Shown: positions 11,740 to 23,930 of the stretch, piece after piece
How positions within the stretch are numbered: position 1 is the stretch's first letter
How the letters are laid out: each line of letters begins with the position of its first letter
Assembly: GCF_033115175.1 (NCBI RefSeq)
Contig: NC_084837.1
Coordinates: forward strand, 70,765,266 to 70,829,265
Source of the DNA: Lepus europaeus
Lineage: Eukaryota > Chordata > Mammalia > Lagomorpha > Leporidae
Length of the DNA: 64,000 nucleotides
Direction: 5' to 3'
The notes under the pieces: generated by a model
The model's input: the letters and a program-made list of their open reading frames with translations, nothing else
The model's database searches: none
Told to the model about the DNA's origin: nothing
Program-made: the position numbers and the translations under genes

Positions 11740-12630
11740 GCAAGAATCCCTGATTCCGTTCTTGGAATGAGTTCCTGGAAGCACCGCGTCTGAGGTGCGG
11801 GGCTGCAGGACCGTGTCCCGGATGCACGCGGGGCTAGGGGCTCCTCGCTGGAGGTCGCAGCGCCCCCTCGGCGCAGCGGCGGGAGCTGCCGGGGAGCGGG
11901 GCGGGCCGGGCGGCGGCGGCGGCGGGGAGAGCGCCGGGGCTCGCTTTCGCACGGCCTCCCTGAAAGGAGCCGCGGAGCGCCAGGCCGCCAGGCGCGCAGC
12001 ATCAAAGCTGCAGGCGCGCCGAGAAGAAAAGGGCCCCTGTGCGCCCGCGAGGCGGCAGAGCCCCTCTGAGCCCAGCGACTCCCGGGGGAGGGCCGAGGGC
12101 GCTGGCACTGCGCTGGAACAGTGCGGGCAGTCAGGCCGTGGGTGCCCGGCCGGGACAAAAGGGCCTCAGTGCTGGCGAGAAGGCAGCCCCGGGGCCTGAT
12201 GCGAGCATAAAGGGAAGCTGTGTCTCGCCGGCACTCAAGTTCACCTTTGTCTGCCGAGTCCAAGTGAAAGGGAGGTTACAGAAGGAGCCTGAAGGCTCTC
12301 CTCCCTCCTCAGGGTCTGGTCGATCGCAAGGGCCAAGTGCTTTCTCCCAGATGCTGGGAATTCAGATGAAAATAGAAATGGGCCCGCGTGCTCGCCGGGA
12401 CAGCGGTCGGTGGAGGGGAAGCCAGGACAGATGACTGGAAGCAGGGGTCGCCGAGGGCCTCCGTGCCAGTCTGCCCTCGCTGGGAGCAGGGCGAGGGAGG
12501 CGTGCGGATTCCGCCCCGCGGCAGACCCTAAGCAGCTACCCGCTGCCCACGTGCTGCTTGGGCCTCTCCCCCAGAGAGACGCCCCGCTGTGTTCCGGCCC
12601 GGCAGGGTCAGTGATGGTAGGTGCAGGTCT
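11740..12630. promoter_or_regulatory. CpG island without a recognised gene
   Basis: Dense CpG dinucleotides, a (CGG)n run near 11910-11923 and a consensus GC box (GGGGCGGGCC) at 11898-11907 stand out from the AT-rich surroundings. It lies about 12 kb beyond the 3' end of SECISBP2L. In human the next gene that way is SHC4, with EID1 inside it, so this could be a promoter or untranslated first exon of SHC4 or of a non-coding RNA. No SHC4 or EID1 coding sequence is visible. The long open frames here are Arg/Pro/Ala/Gly-rich, as expected by chance in CpG-rich DNA. Confidence 0.6.
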
Positions 12631-12699
12631 GCCGTCCTTACCCATGGCCTCGGCTGAGTCTTCTCCTGGAATCCGCACAAGATCTGCTGCTGTCTTGGG

Positions 12700-12948
12700 A
12701 GCCAGTGCTGTGGCGGCCTAAAGCGCCGGTTCTAGTCCCAGCAGCTCCACTTCTGATCCAGCTCCCTGCTAACGGCTTGGGAGAGCAGCAGAGTGGGCCC
12801 CTGTCCACATGGGAGACCCAGAAGCTTCTGGCTCTGGCTTCAGCCTGGCCCTGCCCCTGCCGTTGTGGCCATCTGGGGAGTGAACCAGCAGATAGATGGA
12901 AGCTGCCCCCCCCCTTACTCTGATAAGAAAAAAAAAATTAAATTAAAA
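12700..12948 (+). repeat. C-type SINE with target-site duplication
   Basis: Flanked by ATCTGCTG(CTG)TCTTGGG at 12682-12699 and 12949-12963, the copies differing by one CTG. Tail A-rich. Confidence 0.85.
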
Positions 12949-13124
12949 ATCTGCTGTCTTGGGCCAGACCTCTGTCAGTCCTTGGCTGAATTACCTAGAT
13001 AATCCCAATGACTTGTGGCAGAGTGAGAAGTGACTGTGATGAAGAGCAGTTCTCAACACACATGGTACTCTTTTGTGTTATACAGGTAAGATCGTTTTGT
13101 TTTGTTTTAAAGGAACAACAAACA

Positions 13125-13417
13125 AGGGCAGCTGGCTCACATCCCACATGGGGGTACCTGGGTTGGAGGTCCAGCTGGGCTCTCCTTGCCACCTCCTGCT
13201 GATACAGTCCCTGGGAGGCAGGAGGCGATGGCTCCGGTGGTTGGATTCCTGCCATCAATACTGGAGCTCCAGGTTTGAGTCCTAGCCCCTGGGTCTAGCC
13301 CTGGGCTAACCTCATTGGTTGCTGGCATTTGGGAAGTGAGCTTGTGGGTAGAAAGTCTCTCTGTCTCTGCTCCTCTCTGTCTCTGTTTTTCTCTCAAATA
13401 AATAAAAACTAAATTTA
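13125..13417 (+). repeat. Old C-type SINE
   Basis: Recognisable body (ctccggtggttggattcctg) and tail tctcaaataaataaaaacta. The head is degraded. Confidence 0.65.
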
Positions 13418-13436
13418 AAAAAATGAACTAACACAA

Positions 13437-13640
13437 AAACTGAATTTCAGACCTGAGTTTCATTCTAGAATGCTTTGCCACTTATTATCTACAACTTTGG
13501 ACAATTAACAACCACATTGAATTGCCTTATCTGTAAAATGGGCATATGATAACTGCCTTACAATATTATTGTGGGAGTCAGAAGATAAAGCACATATAAC
13601 CGTTTCCAGCACAATACTAAGCTTAAAATAAAGTTCAATT
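13437..13640 (+). repeat. MIR
   Basis: The stretch around 13520-13560 (ccttatctgtaaaatgggca) matches the MIR core, followed by a typical 'gataactgccttac' continuation. Confidence 0.6.
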
Positions 13641-13649
13641 ATTTGTATT

Positions 13650-13973
13650 TTTTTAAGATTGTATTTATTTATTTGGCAGGTAGAGTTACAGACAGTGAGA
13701 GGAAGAGACAGAGAGAGAGGTCTTCCATCCACTGGTTCACTCCCTAAATGGCTGCAACAGCTGGAGCAGCACCAATCCAAAGCCAGGAGCCAGGAGCTTC
13801 TTCCGGGTCTCCCATGTGGGTGCAGGGGCTCAAGGATTGGGCCACCCTCCATTGCTTTCCCAGGCCACAGCAGAGAGCTGCATTGGAAGAGGATAGCGGG
13901 GACTAGAACCAGAGCCTATATGGGATGCCAGCGCCGCAGGCAGAGGATCAACCTACTGCACCACGTGCTGGCC
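13650..13973 (-). repeat. C-type SINE
   Basis: Tail ttaagattgtatttatttat, GAGA tract, body and head caccacgtgctggcc. Confidence 0.9.
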
Positions 13974-13980
13974 TATTTGT

Positions 13981-13985
13981 TTATA

Positions 13986-14009
<24 letters not shown>
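13981..14009. repeat. (TA)n microsatellite
   Basis: About 14 TA units between two reverse-oriented SINEs; it probably grew in the tail of the next element. Confidence 0.9.
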
Positions 14010-14022
<13 letters not shown>

Positions 14023-14375
14023 GACAGGCAGAGTGGACAGTGAGAGAGAGAGAGACAGAGAGAAAGGTCTTCCTTTTTGCCGTTGGTTCACCCTCCAATG
14101 GCCGCCGCTTTTTGCCGTTGGTTTACCCTCCAATGGCCGCTGTGGCCGGCGCATTGTGCTGATCCGAAGCCAGGAGCCAGGCGCTTCTCCTGGTCTCCCA
14201 TGCGGGTGCAGGGCCCAAGCACTTGGGCCATCCTCCACTGTACTCCCTGGCCACAGCAGAGAGCTGGCCTGGAAGAGGGGCAACCGGGATAGAATCCAGC
14301 GCCCCAACCGGGACTAGAACCCGGTGTGCCGGCACTGCAAGGCGGAGGATTAGCCTGTTGAGCCACGGCACCGGC
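14010..14375 (-). repeat. Young C-type SINE with a 34-bp internal duplication
   Basis: Young subfamily (gacaggcagagtggacagtg to gagccacggcaccggc). The segment starting ctttttgccgttggttcacc occurs twice in tandem (about 14074-14107 and 14108-14141) with few differences. Confidence 0.9.
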
Positions 14376-15100
14376 TATTTGTATATTTTTAAAAGCTTGA
14401 CTATCCCTAATGTTCCAAGTGAATTTGAGGCTACTCACACATTTAGAGGGTACTACAACATAAATAACAAATGGATACTTTCTAGTTTTGCTTTGTTCTT
14501 TTCATCTTTTGCAACAAGAATGTATTAATCCATTAGCTTGTGAAATAAATGAATTTAAGAACGAAGTGAAGGGAAAAAAACGCAAGGATATGGAGGTGGT
14601 AGTATGCAACGTGCTTGGCAGAAAGTTAAGTACACTTGCTAGAAGTAGGTTGTCCATTTAATTCCGAGCTCCCAGAAAGCCACAGCAAAGAGAACAGGGT
14701 CATTTTGCTAATTCGTGGTATTCATTGCTGACTCAAGCACACAAGTTATTTCTTTAGAAATTTCTTTTGGAAGTTGTTGTGAACGGAACCCTGCACTCTC
14801 ATGAGCACTGGCAGTGTTCTCTCTTTGACAGCACAGCGAGTTTCCCGGGGTTGCCTCTCACAGTGCTCCTTCATCATGGCCTCAAGTCAACGTGCAGCTC
14901 CAGGGAGGGCACGCCTGCCAGCAGCTCACGGAACCGGCACCTTGGCCACCAGCAGCAACTTCAATAGCACCACTTGTCTGCTTCGCTCTTATACTTGGCA
15001 AGTCCTCCTCACATACACTACTTCATTCCTCTCTCACAAACCAGATTTTCCTACACCTGCATGCTTGACTCTGCCAACACTGAATAATTCATGAGCAAGT
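14376..15100. other. Intergenic, nothing recognised
   Basis: No repeat or gene identified. Open frames of 66 and 97 codons overlap in different frames at 14767-15094 and have no recognised similarity. Confidence 0.3.
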
Positions 15101-15282
15101 GCGAAGCAACATAGAGAAGACAAAGCGATCTACTGTCTCCTAATGATAATGTTGAATGCACTACAGAAAAGCTGATAAGAACTGGCCTAACTCAGAGAGG
15201 CTTAGTTTTGGGTGAAGGCTCTGAGCTGGGAAGGTGATAAAGTTATATTTACTAAATAAAAGTTTAAAAAAAAAAGAGGAGA
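15100..15282 (+). repeat. Possible L1 3'-end remnant
   Basis: Ends in actaaataaaagtttA(n), like the lagomorph L1 3' end at 40.2 kb. The upstream part is not clearly L1. Confidence 0.4.
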
Positions 15283-15382
15283 CAGAGGGTTTCACTGGGG
15301 AGAATGCTGTGGGGATGGCTTGGGTAAGTCACCTGGGCTGACGGCCTTAAGTTGGAGGTAGAGGCTGGTGAGTTAGGACATG

Positions 15383-15755
15383 GGAGCTGTATTAGACTGC
15401 TTGGGCTACCATCACAGAATGCTTGCTAGTGGGTGATTTTTAGCAACATAGTTGTTATCTCACAGTTCTGAAGGTTGGAGGTCCAAGATCAAGGTGCCTG
15501 CCACTTCAGCTTCTCGAAGGCTCTCATCCTGGCTTGCTGTGTCCTCACATGGCCTTTCCACCATGCCTGCTCAGACAGAGAGAAAGCTGGTGTTTTCCTG
15601 TCTTCTTGAAGGACAGCAGTCCTATTGAATTCAGGTCCCACCCTTATGGCACCATTTCACTTTACCCCTTCAAAGGCCCTAATTCTAAATAAGTCACATT
15701 GGGTAGTAGGGCTTCAACGTATGCATTGAGGGTACATAATTTAGTTCATAACAGG
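15383..15755 (-). repeat. ERVL-MaLR (MLT1-type) LTR
   Basis: Read in reverse it begins like MLT1 (tgttatgaac, then a ...tcaatgcatacgttgaagccc segment) and ends ...cccaagcagtctaatacag. Phrases such as ctcacagttctgaaggttgg and gtcctcacatggcctttcc are typical of these LTRs. Confidence 0.75.
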
Positions 15756-15892
15756 AAAGAGTGGGGAAGAGTTAGTATCCCTAGAACATAGGGAAGGAGG
15801 AAAGTCCAAACCTGCCAATGAGGACCTTATTGCCCCAGAACTGGAGAACTGTGGGGCACAGCTTAGTTCTACCTGGTAAAGAATGTAGTACT

Positions 15893-16192
15893 AGGGGTGG
15901 TGTTTGGCATAGTGGTTAAGACACACTGGGGACACCCACATCCCATATCAAAGTGCCTAGGTTTGAGTCCTGCCTATACATCCCTTCCAGCTTCCTACAA
16001 ATAAACACCCTGGAAGCAGCAGGTGATGACTCAAGTACCCACCTAGGAGCAATGCACTGAGTACCTGGCTCCTGGCTTCAGTCTGGCCTGGCCCTATCGT
16101 TGGGGGTATTTGGGGAGTGAAACAGCAGATGCAAGATCTCTGTGTGTCTGACTTTCTGTCTCTCTACCTTTAAAGTATAAAACAAAAACAAC
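15893..16192 (+). repeat. Old C-type SINE
   Basis: Head ggtggtgtttggcatagtgg, body and a degraded tail. Confidence 0.75.
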
Positions 16193-16299
16193 TTAAAAGA
16201 TACACTGAAAGGCTCTTCAATGTGAAATCTGGGCAAGGTCTGACATGGGGTCCATGGGCGGCATCACAGCACATTAGTGCAAGAATCCTACAGACCACA

Positions 16300-16465
16300 C
16301 CCGACTTAGTGGTGTATGAGCGGTGACCTCGGCCAAGTCATGGAAAACCTCCCAACCTCAGTTTCCCCATCTGTGAAACGAGGCTAATAATATCTATTTA
16401 GTCTCCCTCAGAATGTGGACAATTGTGGTAGAGTGAGAAGCAGCAGTAGTGATGAGCAATTCCCA
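16300..16465 (+). repeat. MIR
   Basis: The stretch aacctcagtttccccatctg, followed by tgaaacgaggctaataata, is the classic MIR core. Confidence 0.7.
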
Positions 16466-16875
16466 ACCTCCCACCCCTACTCCCCAAAGGGACATAAGCA
16501 CTGTCCTCTACCACAGTGAATAAAATGAAACTAGGAAGAGCCATGTAAATTCTATGTCAATGACAACTACAACAGTGATGAAGACAGAAGGAGAAAGGAC
16601 ACTCTCTGGCATTCTGTCACTTCAGCATCCTCTTAGGCCAACTGAGAGAGACAGGTCCAGCTCGTGGCCAGCACTCATCACAGTCACAACAATGGGAGAT
16701 CCCCAAAGAGGACCACCCTGTGATTTTTGGGCAGAAAAAGAACTTTCCTCTTCTTGCAGTCAATAATGTACCCAGTTCCTTCCTCCACTGCTTCTACTGT
16801 TTCTGTCTCCCTTGCGCTCTCACTCTCTCCATATTTCTACTCTCAAAATTAAAAAAAAAAAAAATTTTTTTTAAG
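16466..16875. other. Intergenic, nothing recognised
   Basis: No dispersed repeat head seen. Ends in an A/T homopolymer pair near 16848-16872. Confidence 0.3.
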
Positions 16876-17052
16876 GTAGGGGTGAGCATTTGGCACAGTG
16901 ATTAAGGCATCACCTGGGATGCCAGCATCTCATATTGGAGGCTGCAGCTGGAGTCCTGGCTCCATTTCTGATTCCAACTTCCTGCTAATGCACACACTGG
17001 AGGCAGCAGGTGATGGCTCAAGTTCTTGAGTCTCTACCACCTGGTGTGAGAT
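16876..17052 (+). repeat. Old C-type SINE, 3'-truncated
   Basis: Head ggtgagcatttggcacagtg and body to about 17052, where an opposite-strand copy begins. Confidence 0.7.
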
Positions 17053-17057
17053 CCAGA

Positions 17058-17300
17058 CTGAGATCTTCCATCTGCTGGCTCACTCCCAAAATGTTTACAA
17101 CAGTGGAGCCAGGAAATCCATTATGGGTACCCACTGTGGGTGGCAGGAACCTAAGTAACTGGCCATCATCTGCTGCCTTGCAGGTGCATTAGCAGGAAGC
17201 TAGATCAGAAGCAGAGGTGGGACTCAAACCCAAGCACTCCAGTAAAGGACACAGGCATCCCAAATGACAATTAAACCTACTGCACCAAAATGCCTGCTTG
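17058..17300 (-). repeat. Old C-type SINE fragment
   Basis: Starts at gagatcttccatctgctggc and ends with a degraded head (ctgcaccaaaatgcctgctt). Confidence 0.7.
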
Positions 17301-17435
17301 CCGCTTGAATTTTGAACCATGTGAAGGTATTGCTGATTCAAAAGCAATTTTTAAAAAATTGCAAATACTTGGTATATCTTCGGTGGAAAATATACCAGAT
17401 CCAAGAGAGTCCAGTTCTAATCGCATCTCTAACAA

Positions 17436-17745
17436 AATTTATTTCTACATTTATTTTTTGTTTGAGAGAGAAAGGGAGAGAGAGAGAGAGTCTTCCATCT
17501 GCTGATTCACTCCTCCAATGCTCATAACAACCAGAGCTGGAGCAGGCCAAAGACAAGAACTGTATCCAGGTCTCCCACATGGGTGGAAGGGATACAGGTA
17601 CTTGAACCATCACCTGCTGCCACCCAAAGTATGCATCTGAAGAAGCTGGATTGGAAGCAGAATAGCTACCAATAGAACCAGCTACTCCAATATGGGATGT
17701 GGGTGTTCCAATCGGCAGCTTAACTACTCCACAACACTCACTCAA
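17436..17745 (-). repeat. C-type SINE, older
   Basis: Tail atttatttctacatttattt, GAGA tract, body and head ccacaacactcac. Confidence 0.8.
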
Positions 17746-18435
17746 GGAAAAATCTGAATAGTCAAATTATTTTCAGTTCCTCTTCCTCATCCATTATTGT
17801 CCTACCTCTTCCCCAGGGTCAACAAGATCACCTCTGCAATCATTTTGCAATGTGCCAAGAGCACTGCACATGGGGTACATTATATCATAGTTGAATCAGT
17901 AAGGTCAACTCTTAATCCCACCCCAGCAACCTGGGAGCCTAGTACAAAGCCTCATGGCCATGAGCCAGTCAGTTGGCATTTCCAGATTGGAGTAAAGAGT
18001 TGAATACTTACCTGACACCTATAGACAGAGAAGCAAGGAAGCATCAGCATAGAGTTTTTCACTGATTCCTCTTCCATCACCATCACACACCTACAGGGAG
18101 TGGTCTCACTCCTCTGGGAGTTTTAAACATTGATTGACACCAGAAGATGGTCAGAAGCTAGGCAGCCCTTCTCCAACCAATGGAGGTAAACATGATGGAA
18201 TGGAAGAAGTGCTGGTGGCTGCTGGTGCCATCGTTGTCACTGGCTTCGGCTCAGTAGGAATATTCCAGGCTCAGGGTAGCAATGTTTAGAAAGCTCTGCC
18301 TCAGGAGTCCTTTGACCCCAATTCAGCAACCACAACTATTTTAAAATGAAAACAAATCTTCCCGTGGAGAATCTATTTTTCAAAAGTAGAATAGGAGGCT
18401 GGGGAAAGTTCCAGAGGATTTTCAGTTTCTGGCAT
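17746..18435. other. Intergenic, nothing recognised
   Basis: No gene or lagomorph repeat recognised. Confidence 0.3.
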
Positions 18436-18439
18436 GTGC

Positions 18440-18577
18440 AAGGAGTGGTAGGAGCACCACTTGGGTTCTGGGGGATCTGGATTCTCAACCTTAAGCTGCT
18501 TCCAAAAGTTAAGTGGCCTTGGGCGTGTCCCTTAAGTTCCTGGAGCCTCAGTATTCCCATCTGTAAATGAATCATCT
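18440..18577 (+). repeat. MIR
   Basis: The stretch agtggccttgggcgtgtccc, then tgagcctcagt-like text and cccatctgtaaatgaat, matches the MIR core. Confidence 0.7.
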
Positions 18578-19392
18578 CACACCAAAGATCCTGTGTCCTG
18601 GGAACTCTGCCTTGGGTGCAGCATGTTGGCTTTTACCTACATGCTGCCTGCCACGTGTCTGTATGTGACATTTGGGAAGAGCGAGCTGTGTTTTCTCACG
18701 CCTGTCTTCAGGGTCTGGAGACCATGGGACAATGTGTATCCTGACATCAACACTGCAGGAGGGGAAAGTGTCACCAAGTGCCACTGACCTGCCTTCACAT
18801 GGGAAGCCTTAAGTCTCACATTGCTCCACCGGAGTGGGAGTTTGGCTGAGAGAGAGACCGTGTGAGCATTATGCAAATGCAGGCATTATGTTTAATTTAT
18901 GTAAGTTAGTAGGAGGGGTCAGGAAACTGCAAAAGTGTACCTTTTATCTTGATATACCTGCCCCTACAAACAAGGGGAACTGGACAGCAGTTTTAACCTA
19001 CATGAAACATGACATTCACAACAGCATTGTTTCATGTAGTAGATTTTTTTCCCTATCATTCCAAGTCCAGTATGAGATGTATTTAAGGGATTCTAGAGTT
19101 TAGCTTGGAAGTATAATGAGCACTTTAATACAGTTTCTATGGGAAAATGGTTTTCATCCCAAGCAAATGAGTACTGACTCAAGCACACAGCTATGTGTGA
19201 GCTGGGACAAGGTGTCTCAACTCCGCCAAGGCATCTGACTCAACCTTGGGCTCATAATAATACCAGCCAACATGAATCCAATTAAAATATAACACAGAGA
19301 CCTCATTTTGTGACTTGGTAAGTCTATATCTTTGAACAATAGGGTGATCATCCCTTCCCAGATTACTGGGGACTTGTCTTGGTTTTAACACT
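18578..19392. other. Intergenic, nothing recognised
   Basis: Unique-looking sequence. Small overlapping frames on both strands near 18637-18876 show no known protein. Confidence 0.3.
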
Positions 19393-19650
19393 GAGTACCA
19401 GGGTGGCCATGTAGCCTAGTGGTTAAAATGCCAGTATCCCTCAGCCATGTCTAGGTTTGATTCCCAGCTCCAGCTCCCGATTCCAATTTCCTGCTAATGC
19501 AGACCCTGGGAGGCAGGAGGTGATGGCTTAAGTAATTGGGCTCCTGCCACCCATATAGGTGACCTGGGTTGATTTCCTTGCTTTTGGCTCTCGCCATTGT
19601 GGGCATTCGGGGAGTGAATCAGAGAATGAGAGTGAGCTCTCATGCTGTCT
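19393..19650 (+). repeat. Old C-type SINE
   Basis: Head gggtggccatgtagcctagt and body (ctgggaggcaggaggtgatg); the tail is lost. Confidence 0.7.
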
Positions 19651-20105
19651 TACAAAACAGCCCTCCCCACTCTTCTTTGATTCAATTGTGTGGTCAGGAC
19701 CAGACCAGCTCATTCCTCAGGCCTCTTGTTGGCACTTGATTCATGCTTTTATTGGAACATTCATTTGGCAATGTCAGGGGTGCCTCCCTGCCCTTTTGCT
19801 CCTCACATGCTTGCCCATGTGATGGGAGAAAATTAGTGGGAGACATGGAAGGCACTGGCATGTGAGCAGGAGCTCTGGGTCAAACCCTCCTCATTCTCCC
19901 CGCCAGGAAGTTATAAAATAAAGGATTGTTTTATCCAGAAGATCAGAATGTATCTGGCCAAGTCCACTCTGACACATTCGGGAATAGCTAAGCATGCACC
20001 AGAAACAGAAGTCCAAAGCATATGATGAAATCATATGAGCATGTGTCTACCGGGGTCCTAAAACCTACACAGGACTAACACAGCATCCCAGTGCTGAGTG
20101 AGTGC
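19651..20105. other. Intergenic, nothing recognised
   Basis: No feature seen. Confidence 0.3.
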
Positions 20106-20338
20106 TAGATTTCTCAACCCTGCACTACTGAAATTTGAGGCAAATAATTCATTCTTGTGGCGGAAATGGGTGCTGTCTGGCAAATTCCAAGATGTTGAGC
20201 AGTATTTTCAGCTTCTACCCACTAGGTGCCAGTAGCACTCTCTCCAGTTTTGACAATCAAATATACTTCCAGACAGATGTCCCCTTGGAGCAGGGGGGCA
20301 TTACCCCTGGTTGAGAATCTCTGAACTAAAGCAGTCCA
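20106..20338 (-). mobile_element. MER5A-type hAT-Charlie DNA transposon remnant
   Basis: Inverted terminal sequences (tttctcaaccctgcactact and ggttgagaatctctgaact) and the internal ctacccactaggtgccagta match the reverse complement of MER5A. It is non-autonomous with no coding content. Confidence 0.85.
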
Positions 20339-20830
20339 GGTATCTCTTGAATGTCCTGTTCTGCACCTTCAGTCTTAAAACAGCAGGTTTCGATGCACAG
20401 TACACAACAAACTAGTTAGGTGCCCAGGATGTTTGTGGTTGTTGCACAGAAAAAAGTGCTCTGTGACCAAGTAAATTTGGAAAAGTCCACGTTCACGGCC
20501 CAACACGTTGGGGAAACGCTGCCCGACATACGCTAAACCTTTGCCTTCATCCAGTCAGAATGCATCAGGAACCTGGAGAATCTGAAACTTCTGACAGTAC
20601 ACTAATCTGTTCAACACGTCTGACCTCATGGCTACCAAAGATCTATAGATTTCGCTCTTAAAATCCTGGTACCCCAAACTAAGCAACCTTTCTCAGACCC
20701 AAGTCCAAAAATTCCAAGGGAAAAACCCTTTGGCCCAGCATTGATCAGCTGCTTCAGGATTCCCAAACCAATCATTGGTTTTAGGATCAGTTAACTGGCT
20801 GTTCCTGTTGCAATCAAGAGATTCTAACAC

Positions 20831-20915
20831 AGGGCTGGATTGTGATGCAGTGGGTTAAGCCACTCCTTGCAACTCTGGCATCCCACATCTGATTGCTGGT
20901 TCAAGTCCCAGTTAC
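20831..20915 (+). repeat. C-type SINE head fragment
   Basis: Only the first 85 bases (gggctggattgtgatgcagt to gttcaagtcccagtta) are present, including the tRNA-like B box. Confidence 0.65.
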
Positions 20916-22000
20916 AAGGTCATGGAAAATTTTTCTTAGATTCTGGAATTCTGGTCAGTATTTCCACGAACTGGAGATAAGGGCCACTGTGACTGGCAAG
21001 CATGAAGCTGACTATGGATCCAGGTCTAGAGCTTCTGCTTCAATTATATTCCAGGTAGCTGCTCTTTTAGAGGTGTGCTACTATGAATAGCCGGTGAAAA
21101 ATAAAGTCTTTGAAGAAGTAAAGCAACCATGAACAGACCAGAGGCACCATGATCAAGCTTACTCAATTTCTATCCTGAGCAAAGGATGCCATCACTTTAA
21201 ATAACGTCTTGTGGTCGATGAGGAAACAAGTGCCTTGCACCTTGCTAGACCTAAAGAGCAGATAGGTGAGCGCCATTTTCAGCCTCGGCTCTCTCATGTG
21301 GAAGGTGGGGTTAGGCCAGGTGAAGACAGTTTTCTTCATGGGAAGAAGATAAGCACTATAGCTGGGGCTCTTGGCTATTTAGCAAATAGTAGCTATGTGA
21401 CAAATCAATCAAGGTAAGGGGTTTAAGCCTGGCTTCTAATTCTCTTTCTACCACTAATTTTCCTGGTCAATGTATTAAAAAGTCAGACTATGCAAAGTTT
21501 GGGAAGTCAATTATAGAAAGAAAATGGTTTGCCTTTTAGTTGGTCAGTTCCTTTTGGTTACTCTTACTAAGCACATAAAAAGCTCCACACAATTAAAAGT
21601 ATTGACTAAAGGCATAGGCAAAGTCTAAAAATGCAAAGCTTTCAGGATAAAAGGAGGCTCCTTGCTCTTACAGGCTATTTTCTCTGCAAACCTGTGCTTA
21701 CCGCACTTTTCAACCTGAATTTTCAAGGGAACTAAGGTGATTGTCTTAATTAGCATGACCCATTCTCAGTACCAGGCCACCTGAAGGTGCCTGCAGTCTT
21801 GGGCTGCATTAGCCTTAGGAAAGTGCCTACCCCTGACCTCAGCCTTTTCAACTTCCCTAAAAAGAACCAAGTTTTGGGGGGGGGGGGTCTTGTGACTGAC
21901 TCATCCACTACATCCTTCATCAGTAAGAAAGGAAACCAAAAACCAGACATTCAAGGGACTTGCCCAATGGTACAGAGCAAGTACACAATTAACAAACAAG
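20916..22000. other. Intergenic, nothing recognised
   Basis: No coding signal. A pure G-run of 12 bases lies near 21876-21887. Confidence 0.3.
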
Positions 22001-22002
22001 AG

Positions 22003-22330
22003 GGCCAGGGCACAGCGGGTAAAGCCACTGCCTGCAGTACCAGCATCCCACATGCGCAACACCTGTTCAAGTCCTAGCTGCTCCACTTCCAATCCAGCTC
22101 TCTGCTGTGACCTGGGAAAGCAGTGGAAGATGGCCCAAGTCCTTGCGCCCCTGCACGCACATGGGAGACCCAGAAGACGCTCCTGGCTCCTGGGTTCAGA
22201 TTAGTGCAGCTCCGGCCATTGTGGCCATCTGGGGAGTGAACCAGTGGGTGGAGGACATCTCTCTCTCTGTCTCTCTGTAACTCTTTCAAATAAATAAGTA
22301 AAGCTTTGAAAACAACAACAACAACAACAG
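22003..22330 (+). repeat. C-type SINE with (AAC)n tail
   Basis: Head ggccagggcacagcgggtaa; the tail aaataaataagtaaagcttt runs into a CAA repeat. Confidence 0.9.
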
Positions 22331-23930
22331 GTAAAAATACAAGAGCCCACGGCTTCCAGGATGTTGGAACAAAGCATCTAGGTTTGCTCCTGATGGTGAT
22401 CCTCCCAGGCATCCACATGTTCTACCACTGGGCAGAGCTGAATGTGTCTTTTAATGTGTAAATCCGTTAACATATGCATCCTCTCTAGAAATTTAGAAAA
22501 ACAAAAAACAAAAAACAGGGATTGGGAATCACAAGTGTAAAGTGTGGCTGGACAGCACCTCAATTTTAGAGGAAGGCAAAGATCAGATCGCCTTACCTAA
22601 AAGATTACAAAATAGTTCAAACTGTATGTCGTTAACTGTTAGGGAAAAGAGTTAAAATGAAAGCAATAGTGGTATCTTTCTTGGTTATCACTGTGTTTGA
22701 ATATTTGTAAACTAAGAACATAATGCTTTATTTTCCTAATTACAAATGTTGCAGCATTTGTTATAAGCTATTTGTCTTACAACATTGGCTTTATAAAGGG
22801 GGAAGTAAGGAAAAGAACAATGACAGGGATAGACACTTAACATTTTTCCTAGGATTGAGAAGCCAGTACTTTTAAGCTATTCTCTCATTTCTCATCAACC
22901 AGTACAGAAGTAATTGCTTAGATTTCAATTATCTTGTTCTCAAGCTGAATGCTTACCAAGGAGGTGCCATTGTTATGAATAACACTCTTCTGGTAGACAA
23001 GAGCACAACTGGTACCTCCAATTAGAGCCCCACCGTTACAAATCCGGTTATTACCTGTTCCCTCTTAACTACCACCTGTCAAGATGGGATAGGGAGGAAT
23101 GTAAGAACTCAGACTGGGCCTGGAACAGAAACATCTCCCATTTCTCCAAATCCTGCATTATGATTTTACAAGAGTACGCTTTGGTCCTGCGATCCTCAAG
23201 ACGACAGCAGTATCCTGATGTCTATGAACAAATATTTCACAGAGATCATACTTCCTATCAGTAACATCAGAAGAATCTAGGTAAGCCAAAAGCCATTGAC
23301 TGAACTGCCAAAATAATTTAGAAATGTCACATGATTAAATCCTCAACAGTGGTCTCAGTGTCTTTTGATGGTGTTCTCTTTCTAAAATGAAATGATACCT
23401 CCATGGGCATGGTTCCTGAGATCTGAACTTAAACTCAGCAGCTGTACTTTCTATGGCAAGGCCCACAGGTTAGGATACTTCCCTTCCCTATCCACACATT
23501 AGAAAAAATTATTATATTGTAGCTTTTGACTGTTTTCAGGTGCCATGCACACCCTCTTCTGGTCAGTTAGGAGAAAAACTGATCACTATTGAGAAAACAA
23601 ACCCAGGGAGTGTTACAAACATTAAGAAAAAGGAATAACTACTACAATGGATGCGATACCCCTCCTCTTTATGATCACCAAAAATTTACTTTATCATGAC
23701 ATTTAGTGTTTTTCTAACAGATGAGTCACCTCAGGTCCTCGACATTTCAATGTGACATAGTGACAAGATCCAGGACTACTCTCAGGAAAGAGTCATCAGG
23801 TGAAGTCCAATAAATCCAATCCCAAAGTCAACCTATCAGTTCAGTCCTCACACTTCATATTCCAGAAAACACCTGAAGAAAGGGAGGAAGAATGTTTGCT
23901 TTGCAGAATCTCAGTTCTTTCTGCTGAGAC
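22331..23930. other. Intergenic, SINE-poor, nothing recognised
   Basis: 1.6 kb without a clear dispersed repeat or coding signal. It could hold regulatory sequence, but no specific element can be named. Confidence 0.3.

Noticed and set aside
11613..12434. Long overlapping frames on both strands (up to 216 codons) in the CpG island
   Set aside because: Stops are rare in CpG-rich DNA. The peptides are Arg/Pro/Ala-rich without any domain, run into an adjacent SINE, and lack recognisable exon boundaries.
11740..12630. Coding first exon of SHC4, or the intronless gene EID1
   Set aside because: Neither protein's sequence, as I know it, appears in any frame in or near the island.
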